64,000 bases of DNA from Demequina mangrovi (lineage in GTDB: Bacteria > Actinomycetota > Actinomycetes > Actinomycetales > Demequinaceae), in contig NZ_BBLU01000005.1 of the NCBI RefSeq assembly GCF_000759715.1, forward strand, positions 1-64,000, in the 5' to 3' direction. Below the pieces are notes generated by a model that had not been told where the DNA came from, searched no databases, and saw only the letters and a program-made list of their open reading frames with translations. Numbering within the stretch: position 1 is the stretch's first letter; each line of letters begins with the position of its first letter. Positions 56,599 to 64,000 of the stretch are shown here, in pieces. The position numbers and the translations under genes are program-made.

Positions 56599-58632
56599 AT
56601 GACGGCAGCAGCGAGCTGGCCCAGCGTCGAGGGTCTCGCCTACGGAGGCGACTACAACCCCGAGCAGTGGCCGCGCGAGACGTGGGACGAGGACATGCGT
56701 CTCATGCGCGAGGCGGGTGTGAACCTCGTCTCCGTCGGCATCTTCTCCTGGGCGATGCTCGAGCCCGAGGAGGGCCGCTACGACTTCGCGTGGATGGACG
56801 ACCTGCTCGACCTCCTCCACTCCCACGGCATCGCCGCGGACCTCGGCACCCCCTCGGTCTCGCCGCCGGCATGGTTCTTCCACCGCTACCCGGACGCACG
56901 CGTCACGGACAAGAACGGCACGGTCATGGGCTTCGGCGGCCGCGGCATGGCCTCGCACGCGGCGCCCGAGTACCGGGAGGCGATCGCCCGCATGGCCGGC
57001 GCGCTCGCGGAGCGGTACGGCGAGCACCCGGCCGTGGTGATGTGGCACATCCACAACGAGTACGGCGTGCCGATCGCGGAGGACTTCGGCCCGCGCGCCG
57101 TCGTGTCGTGGCGACGTTGGCTCGAGGAGCGGTACGGCACGCTCGACGGGCTCAACGCGGCATGGGGCACGGCCTTCTGGGGTCAGCGCTACGGCGCCTG
57201 GGAGCACGTGGTCGCGCCGGCCGCGACCGCGACCATCACCAACCCGGCGATGAAGCTCGACTGGGCGCGGTTCACCGACGACCAGCTGCGCGAGTGCTAC
57301 GTGGTGGAGCGCGACGCGATCCGCGCGCACGCCTCGCAGCCCATCACCACCAACTTCATGGCGCACCAGGCATGGAACACGGACCTGTGGAAGTGGGCCG
57401 AGCTGGTCGACGTGGTCTCCGACGACCACTACCTCTGGTCGCCCGACCCGGACGCCCACGTGGGCCTCGCGCTGTCCGCGGACCTCACGCGCTCGGTCGC
57501 CGGCGGCAAGCCGTGGATCCTCATGGAGCACTCGACGTCCGCCGTGAACTGGCAGGGCCGCAACATCGCCAAGCGGCCGGGGGAGATGCGCCGCAACGCG
57601 CTCACCCACCTGGGCCGCGGGGCCGACGCGATCATGTTCTTCCAGTGGCGCGCCTCGCGCTCCGGCGCGGAGAAGTTCCACTCGGCGATGCTGCCGCACG
57701 CAGGCGAGAGCTCCCGCGTGTTCCGCGAGGTCGTCGAGCTGGGCGGTCACCTCAAGGACGCCGCGGAGGTGCGCGGCTCCGAGGTCGAGGCCGAGGTCGC
57801 GGTACTCTACGACTGGGAGTCGCTGTGGGCGCAGGACCTCGAGTGGCGGCCCTCGGACGACGTGCAGTTCCGCGAGCGGATGCGCACGTTCTACGAGCGC
57901 CTGTGGCGCGACGGCGTCACCGTCGACTTCGCGCACCCCGACCAGGACCTGTCGCGCTACAAGCTCGTGGTGGCTCCCGCCTCGTACCTGCTCACCGCAT
58001 CGTCCGCCGCGAACCTCACGCGCTACGTCGAGGGCGGCGGGACGCTGCTGGTCAACTTCTTCTCCGCGATCGTGAACGAGAACGACGCGGTCCACGAGGG
58101 CGGGTTCGTCGCGCCGCTGCGCGACGCCCTGGGCCTCACGGTCGAGGAGTTCCTGCCGATGCGCGAGGGCGACACCGCGGCGGTGCGCTGGACGCGCGGC
58201 GCCGAGGTCGAGCTGCCCTCGGACGTGTGGCAGGACGACATCGTTCTGGCGGGCGCCGAGGTGGTCGCGGAGAACATCTCCGGGCCCGGCGCGGGCAAGC
58301 CCGCGATCACCCGCAACACCCACGGGGAGGGGGTCGGCTGGTACGTCGGCACCAAGCTCTCCGTGGAGGCGCTGAGGACCGTGGTCGACGCGGTCTACGC
58401 CGACGCCGGCATCGAGGTCTCGGGGCTGCCCGAGGACCTCGAGGTCGTGACGCGGCGCGGCGCGGCTGAGGACTTCGTCATCGCCGTCAACCACGGCGAC
58501 GACGCAGCTCGGCTCCCGGTGGCAGGGAAGGACCTGCTCTCGGGTGCCGAGACCGATGGAGAGCTCGAGGTTCCTGGCGGCGGTGTCGCCGTGATCCGGA
58601 CCTCGCGGGGAACCGGAGGTGACGGGGTCTGA
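56599..58632 (+). CDS. Beta-galactosidase, glycoside hydrolase family 42 (galactan locus copy)
   Basis: 677 residues. GH42 barrel with acid/base E154 in HIHNEYG and nucleophile E310 in LMEHSTSAVNW, then the trimerisation and C-terminal beta domains. No signal peptide, so it acts inside the cell, where it would release galactose from imported beta-1,4-galactooligosaccharides, as GanA does in Bacillus. ATG at 56599 with GCGAGGAG upstream. It heads the locus with a solute-binding protein, two permeases and GH53 behind it on the same strand. Confidence 0.95.
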   Translation: MTAAASWPSVEGLAYGGDYNPEQWPRETWDEDMRLMREAGVNLVSVGIFSWAMLEPEEGRYDFAWMDDLLDLLHSHGIAADLGTPSVSPPAWFFHRYPDARVTDKNGTVMGFGGRGMASHAAPEYREAIARMAGALAERYGEHPAVVMWHIHNEYGVPIAEDFGPRAVVSWRRWLEERYGTLDGLNAAWGTAFWGQRYGAWEHVVAPAATATITNPAMKLDWARFTDDQLRECYVVERDAIRAHASQPITTNFMAHQAWNTDLWKWAELVDVVSDDHYLWSPDPDAHVGLALSADLTRSVAGGKPWILMEHSTSAVNWQGRNIAKRPGEMRRNALTHLGRGADAIMFFQWRASRSGAEKFHSAMLPHAGESSRVFREVVELGGHLKDAAEVRGSEVEAEVAVLYDWESLWAQDLEWRPSDDVQFRERMRTFYERLWRDGVTVDFAHPDQDLSRYKLVVAPASYLLTASSAANLTRYVEGGGTLLVNFFSAIVNENDAVHEGGFVAPLRDALGLTVEEFLPMREGDTAAVRWTRGAEVELPSDVWQDDIVLAGAEVVAENISGPGAGKPAITRNTHGEGVGWYVGTKLSVEALRTVVDAVYADAGIEVSGLPEDLEVVTRRGAAEDFVIAVNHGDDAARLPVAGKDLLSGAETDGELEVPGGGVAVIRTSRGTGGDGV

Positions 58633-58794
58633 CCCGTGGGGAGGGGTCGGGCTGCGCCGACCTCGATCCCAGATCCCATGGCAAGGATGAAGACACGGGG
58701 CTCCCGCCCGGGGGCCTCGATCGGATTAACCTGTCGCAGAGACGCGAGCTCACCAGAGGCGCGCAATGTGGCACCACTCTGGAAGGAAAGAAAG

Positions 58795-60069
58795 ATGCGT
58801 AACACGATCGGAAAGGTCGTCATCGCGGCGACGTCGGTCGCACTCCTGGCCGCCTGCTCGTCGGGCACCACCGACGACGAGCCCTCGGACGCGATGTCCG
58901 AGGAGCCCACCCCCGCCGCCTCCGAGACCTCGGACGCCATCGACGCCACGGGCCTCTCGCTGACCATCTGGGTCGACGAGAACCGCGAGCCCGCCGTCGC
59001 GGCTGCGGCCGAGACCTTCATGGAGGAGACCGGCGCCACCGTCGAGCTCGTCCAGAAGAACTTCGAGGACATCCGCGCGGACTTCCTCGCCCAGGTCCCC
59101 ACCGGTGAGGGCCCGGACATCACCATCGGCGCGCACGACTGGCTGGGCGCGCTCATCGAGGGCGGTGTGGTGAACACCGTCGACCTCGGCGAGAACGCCT
59201 CGAGCTTCGCCCAGGTCGCGGTCGACGCGATGACCTACGACGGCCAGCTCTACGGCATGCCGTACTCGACCGAGACCATCGCGCTCATCCAGAACACCGA
59301 CCTCGTCGGCGAGGACGCCCCCGCCACGTGGGACGACATGATCCAGGCCGGCATCGACTCCGGCGCGGACCGTCCGTTCTGCATCAACACCAACGGCGAG
59401 ACCGGCGACGGCTACACCATGTACCCGTTCCAGACCTCGTTCGGCGCCCCGGTGTTCGTCCAGGAGAACGGCTCGTACACCTCCGAGGTCGGCATGGGCG
59501 GCGAGGCCGGCGAGGCCTTCGCGACGTGGCTCGGCGAGAACGGCGAGAAGGGCGAGGGCTACATCTCGACCACCGTCGACTACGACATCAACAACCAGCT
59601 CTTCAACTCCGGCGAGTGCGCGTACACCATCCAGGGCCCGTGGGCGCTGGGCTCGTTCACGGACGTCAACTTCACCGTGAACCCGGTGCCGTCGGCCGGC
59701 GGCGAGACCGCCTCGCCGTTCGTGGGCGTCCAGGGCTTCTACGTCTCGTCGCAGTCGGAGAACGCGCTCCTCGCGAACACGTTCCTCACCAACTACGTCG
59801 CGACGCCCGAGGCGATGCAGGCGCTCTACGACGCCGACCCGCGTCTCCCCGCGTTCGAGGGCGTCGACACCGCGTCGGCCCCGTACCCGGACGCGATCGC
59901 GGGCTTCCAGGCCTCGGCGGAGGGCGGCGTCCCGATGCCGTCGATCCCCGAGATGGGCTCGGTGTGGGACTTCTGGAACGCGGCTGAGTCGGCCATCATC
60001 AAGGGTGCCGACCCGGTCGAGACCTGGAACAAGATGATCACCGACCTCACCGCCTCTCTCGAGGGCTAA
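58795..60069 (+). CDS. Sugar-binding lipoprotein of an ABC importer
   Basis: 424 residues of the maltose-type family (cluster 1). Signal sequence with lipobox LAAC (Cys at about 20), an acidic linker (GTTDDEPSDAMSEEPTPAASE), then two lobes with LTIWVDENREPAVAAAAETF, GEGPDITIGAHDWLGALIEGG and GEATASPFVG-type segments. By position and neighbours it should bind galactooligosaccharides, as GanS does. ATG at 58795 with GGAAGGAAAG upstream. It has its own leader (a possible TAACCT box near 58726) and is followed by a hairpin, which would allow it to be made in excess over the permeases. Confidence 0.93.
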   Translation: MRNTIGKVVIAATSVALLAACSSGTTDDEPSDAMSEEPTPAASETSDAIDATGLSLTIWVDENREPAVAAAAETFMEETGATVELVQKNFEDIRADFLAQVPTGEGPDITIGAHDWLGALIEGGVVNTVDLGENASSFAQVAVDAMTYDGQLYGMPYSTETIALIQNTDLVGEDAPATWDDMIQAGIDSGADRPFCINTNGETGDGYTMYPFQTSFGAPVFVQENGSYTSEVGMGGEAGEAFATWLGENGEKGEGYISTTVDYDINNQLFNSGECAYTIQGPWALGSFTDVNFTVNPVPSAGGETASPFVGVQGFYVSSQSENALLANTFLTNYVATPEAMQALYDADPRLPAFEGVDTASAPYPDAIAGFQASAEGGVPMPSIPEMGSVWDFWNAAESAIIKGADPVETWNKMITDLTASLEG

Positions 60070-60082
60070 GAGGATCCACCCC

Positions 60083-60116
60083 CGTGGGGCGGGGCGCGCG
60101 AGCGTCCCGCCCCACG
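60083..60116 (+). terminator. Intercistronic hairpin after the binding-protein gene
   Basis: CGTGGGGCGGG (60083-60093) and CCCGCCCCACG (60106-60116) form a perfect 11-bp stem with a 12-nt loop, 13 nt after the stop. Such hairpins stop part of the transcripts and protect the upstream mRNA, raising the binding protein over the permeases. Confidence 0.75.
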
Positions 60117-60166
60117 TCGGCGGGTCATCGCCGACATACTGAGAGAACGCGGAACCAGGAGACCAG

Positions 60167-61765
60167 ATGTCCACGGAGACAGCGACACCGGTGACGAGGC
60201 CGGAGGCGCCCGCACGCAGTTGGAGAGGCCTCGGCTGGGGCTTCCTCGTGAAGCTGCTGCTGATGATGATCGTCAACGCCGTCGGGCTGTCGATCATCAT
60301 GTCGGCATGGGCCGTCGAGGCCTGGGCGGTCCTCGCCGCATCGGCCCTGCTGCTCGTCGCCGCGAACTGGGTCTACTTCGCGCGGCGCACCCTGCCGCTC
60401 AAGTACATCTTCCCCGGACTGGTCTTCCTCCTGATCTTCCAGGTGTTCGTCATGGGCTACACGGCCTACGTGGCGACCACCAACTACGGCGCCGGCCACA
60501 ACGTCGACAAGGGCCAGGCGATCGACGCCGCCCTCATCAACGCCGAGCGCCGCGTCGAGGACTCGGCCACCTACCCGCTCACCGTGGTGCGCGACGGGGA
60601 CACCATCGGCTTCGCCGTGACCTCCGCCTCCGGCGCCGTCCAAGTGGGCACGGAGGAGGAGCCCCTTGCCGCCGTCGACGGCGCCACCGCCGACGGCTCC
60701 GGCCGGCCGACAGAGGTGCCCGGCTGGGAGGTCGTCTCCCTCAACGAGCTGCTGTCGGACCAGGCGCTCGCGCAGGAGGTCACGCAGCTCCGCGTGCCGG
60801 TCTCGGACGAGGCCGACGAGGGCTCGCTGCGCACCCGCGAGGGATCCACGGCCGCGGTCTACCGCTCGTCGCTCACGTGGGACGAGGAGGCCGATGCGCT
60901 GGTCGACTCCGACTCGGGCGTGACCTACACCGCGAACGAGTACGGCACGTTCGTGGGCGACGACGGCTCGACCCTGCCGGTCGGCTACCGCGTGGGCATC
61001 GGCGCCGAGAACTTCGTCAAGGCGGTCACCGACCCCGACCTCGCGGCCCCGCTGCTCAAGGTCGCGGCGTGGACGTTCGCGTTCGCGTTCCTCACGGTGG
61101 CCACGAGCTTCCTGCTGGGCCTGTTCTTCGCGCTGATCTACAACGACGACAGGCTCAAGGGCAAGAAGACGCTGCGCACGCTCTTCATCCTCCCGTACGC
61201 GTTCCCGGCCTTCCTCACCGCGCTGCTGTGGCGCGGCATGCTCAACGCCGAGTTCGGCGTCATCAACGACTGGTTCTTCTTCGGGGCCAACATCAACTGG
61301 CTCGGCGACCCGTGGCTCGCGAAGTTCTCGATCCTCTTCGTCAACCTGTGGCTCAGCTACCCGTACTGGTTCCTGGTCTGCACCGGCGCGCTCCAGTCGC
61401 TGCCGTCCGAGACCACCGAGGCGGCCAAGATCGACGGCGCCGGACGCTGGCGCCAGTTCCGGTCCATCACCTTCCCGCTGCTGATGGTGTCGACGGCGCC
61501 CCTCGCGATCGCGTCCTTCGCCTTCAACTTCAACAACTTCACGATCATCTACATGCTGACCAACGGCGGTCCACGCTTCACCGACACGTCCGTGCCGTTG
61601 GGCTCCACCGACATCCTCATCACCGCGATCTATCAGATCTCCGGTGTCGCGGGCGGCCGCGCCGACTACGGTCTCGCCTCCGCGCTGTCGATCGTCGTGT
61701 TCGTGGTCGTCGGCATCGTGTCCGCGATCGCCTTCCGTCAGACCAAGAAGCTGGAGGAGTTCTGA
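60167..61765 (+). CDS. ABC sugar permease, MalF type
   Basis: 532 residues. Three N-terminal helices (about 20-105), a large outside domain (about 105-290) like the P2 domain of MalF, then five or six helices with the EAA loop TTEAAKIDGAGRWRQFRSITFPLL that docks the ATPase. Length and the extra domain match MalF/GanP rather than shorter permeases. ATG with CAGGAGACC upstream. Its stop shares the A of the next start. No ATPase gene lies nearby; a shared MsmK/MsmX-type subunit is likely. Confidence 0.93.
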   Translation: MSTETATPVTRPEAPARSWRGLGWGFLVKLLLMMIVNAVGLSIIMSAWAVEAWAVLAASALLLVAANWVYFARRTLPLKYIFPGLVFLLIFQVFVMGYTAYVATTNYGAGHNVDKGQAIDAALINAERRVEDSATYPLTVVRDGDTIGFAVTSASGAVQVGTEEEPLAAVDGATADGSGRPTEVPGWEVVSLNELLSDQALAQEVTQLRVPVSDEADEGSLRTREGSTAAVYRSSLTWDEEADALVDSDSGVTYTANEYGTFVGDDGSTLPVGYRVGIGAENFVKAVTDPDLAAPLLKVAAWTFAFAFLTVATSFLLGLFFALIYNDDRLKGKKTLRTLFILPYAFPAFLTALLWRGMLNAEFGVINDWFFFGANINWLGDPWLAKFSILFVNLWLSYPYWFLVCTGALQSLPSETTEAAKIDGAGRWRQFRSITFPLLMVSTAPLAIASFAFNFNNFTIIYMLTNGGPRFTDTSVPLGSTDILITAIYQISGVAGGRADYGLASALSIVVFVVVGIVSAIAFRQTKKLEEF

Positions 61766-62661
61766 TGGCCACCACCGCGCCGTCCGCGCCGTCGACGAGC
61801 CGTCGTCAGCCCACCCGCCGCTCCCGCTGGTGGCTCGAGGTCGGGTGGAAGTACCCGCTCGCCGTCCTCATCATCTTCTACGCCGCGTTCCCGCTGGTGT
61901 TCGTCCTCTCCGCGTCGCTCGACGAGGGCGGCAACCTCCGCGGCACGGAGAGCCTGTTCAGCTCGATCAGCTTCGAGAACTACGCGAACCTCAACGACAC
62001 GCTGTTCTGGACGTGGGTGGGCAACACGCTCATCATCGGCGCCGCGGCGGCCGTGGGCGCGGTGCTCATGGGCGCCTGCGCGGCCTACGCCTTCTCGCGG
62101 TTCCGCTTCCAGGGCCGGCGGTTCTCGCTCACCGGTCTGCTCATCCTCCAGATGTTCCCGCAGACGGTCGCGTTCGTCGCGGTGTTCCTGCTGCTGCTCG
62201 CGCTCGGCGAGGTGGTGCCGTCGCTCGGCATCGACTCGAAGATCGCGCTCATCTGCGTCTACTGGGGCACCGCGCTCGGGGCGAACACGTTCCTCATGTA
62301 CGGCTTCTTCAACTCGATCCCGTCGGAGATGGACGAGGCGGCCAAGATCGACGGCGCGACGCACGCGCAGATCTTCTGGAAGCTCATCATGCCGCTCGTG
62401 ACGCCCATCCTCGCGGTGGTCGGGCTGCTCGCCTTCGTCGCGGCGTTCGGCGACTTCATCCTCGCGAAGATCATCCTCGTGTCGAACGACAACTGGACGT
62501 TGGCCATCGGCATGTACGCGTGGGTATCCGACCAGCTGACCGCGCGCTGGGGCATCTTCTCCGCCGGCACCGTGATCGCGGCGCTGCCGGTGCTTGTGCT
62601 GTTCCTCACGCTCCAGCGCTACATCGTGGGAGGCCTCACGTCCGGGTCCGTGAAGGGCTGA
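61765..62661 (+). CDS. ABC sugar permease, MalG type
   Basis: 298 residues, six helices. The EAA loop is MDEAAKIDGATHAQIFWKLIMPLV. Partner of the MalF-type permease, with which it overlaps by one base. It ends with LQRYIVGGLTSGSVKG, a C-terminal segment seen in MalG proteins that reaches into the ATPase groove. Followed by a strong terminator. Confidence 0.94.
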   Translation: MATTAPSAPSTSRRQPTRRSRWWLEVGWKYPLAVLIIFYAAFPLVFVLSASLDEGGNLRGTESLFSSISFENYANLNDTLFWTWVGNTLIIGAAAAVGAVLMGACAAYAFSRFRFQGRRFSLTGLLILQMFPQTVAFVAVFLLLLALGEVVPSLGIDSKIALICVYWGTALGANTFLMYGFFNSIPSEMDEAAKIDGATHAQIFWKLIMPLVTPILAVVGLLAFVAAFGDFILAKIILVSNDNWTLAIGMYAWVSDQLTARWGIFSAGTVIAALPVLVLFLTLQRYIVGGLTSGSVKG

Positions 62662-62683
62662 CAGGCTCTCCTTCCAGAGAGGG

Positions 62684-62709
62684 GCCCGGGGCGGGAGACC
62701 GCCCCGGGC
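62684..62709 (+). terminator. Terminator of the sugar importer genes
   Basis: GCCCGGGGCGG and CCGCCCCGGGC form a perfect 11-bp stem with a GAGA loop, followed by TTCTCT. It lies 22 nt after the MalG-type stop. Confidence 0.85.
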
Positions 62710-62729
62710 TTCTCTGCGTCCCCCCGTCC

Positions 62730-62828
62730 GATTCCCAATGACACATGTGACGCGTGAGGTTCGCGGGGACGATGCGGCGGTCGCCTTCGGAACATCCGCC
62801 CCACGGTGCACGTGTGTCATTGGGAATC
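62730..62828. repeat. Long intergenic hairpin (element D)
   Basis: GATTCCCAATGACACATGTG (62730-62749) and the matching CACGTGTGTCATTGGGAATC (62809-62828) pair over 19 of 20 positions, with a G-U pair at the other, around a 59-nt loop. It lies 21 nt after a complete terminator, so it is not needed for termination. It shares ATTCCCAATG with element C at 43459-43469. The remaining 137 nt to the GH53 start hold no clear promoter. Confidence 0.8.
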
Positions 62829-62962
62829 GCTGGCCGGGACCGGTCACAGAAGTGTCACGATCTTCGCGATTCGCCTCGCGCTCCGCGGCGTCCTGTGCCA
62901 GTCTGAGAGCGGTCCCAGCCACCACGGGCTTCCCGCCCGATCAACGACGATCCGAGGGATGA

Positions 62963-64000
<1,038 letters not shown>

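Overview
This window is very GC-rich, mostly coding on both strands, and starts many genes with GTG. The gene content is that of an actinobacterium: NucS in place of MutS/MutL, GlgE, a Scy/FilP-type hendecad coiled-coil protein, and the gene order rho, rpmE, prfA, prmC, tsaC, WecA/TagO-type transferase, atp operon. I infer the order Micrococcales, in the neighbourhood of Cellulomonadaceae or Demequinaceae. I cannot prove the genus from the sequence. I see no phage, insertion sequence, CRISPR array or rRNA operon. There is one tRNA, tRNA-Arg(CCG).

Layout. 1-9.9 kb: an edge-truncated reading frame, two CNNM/CBS membrane proteins read from a very short leader ORF, a VanY-type carboxypeptidase behind a hairpin that covers its ribosome binding site, alanine dehydrogenase, an SDR protein, tRNA-Arg, argS and lysA. 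10-14.7 kb: two tiny acidic proteins, a DUF817 membrane protein, and the threonine genes hom-thrC-thrB. 14.7-26 kb: TRIC and FUSC membrane proteins, a TetR-controlled heterodimeric ABC exporter, a GyrI-like protein, a GH42 beta-galactosidase, and a three-gene DUF6325/SHOCT/DUF389 operon. 26-41.8 kb: rho (followed by an inserted DUF559 nuclease-like gene flanked by hairpins), rpmE, prfA, prmC, tsaC, a lipid-carrier glycosyl phosphate transferase, all eight ATP synthase genes plus an AtpI-like protein, and nucS. 41.8-52 kb: a GH1 glucosidase, a small CxxC protein, two alpha/beta hydrolases, a 992-residue Scy-like coiled coil with a small partner, a membrane protein/lipoprotein pair, and a CnoX/YbbN-like protein. 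52-56.2 kb: glgB and glgE for alpha-glucan synthesis. 56.2-64 kb: a galactan locus (GH42, solute-binding protein, two permeases, secreted GH53 endo-galactanase cut by the window edge), matching the Bacillus gan set in content, with a LacI-type operator upstream.

How the parts work together. The galactan genes form one pathway: the secreted GH53 enzyme cuts beta-1,4-galactan outside the cell, the ABC importer takes up the oligomers, and GH42 frees galactose inside. No ATPase subunit or LacI gene lies in the window, so both must be supplied from elsewhere. The TetR gene has its operator inside its own promoter, so it probably represses itself and the downstream exporter. Two regulatory patterns stand out: at least eleven genes appear to be leaderless, with a -10 box exactly 6-7 nt before the start codon, and at least five intergenic long-armed hairpins look like dispersed structured elements. 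Those two patterns, the vanY leader and the DUF559 insertion are the most promising places to look for something undescribed.
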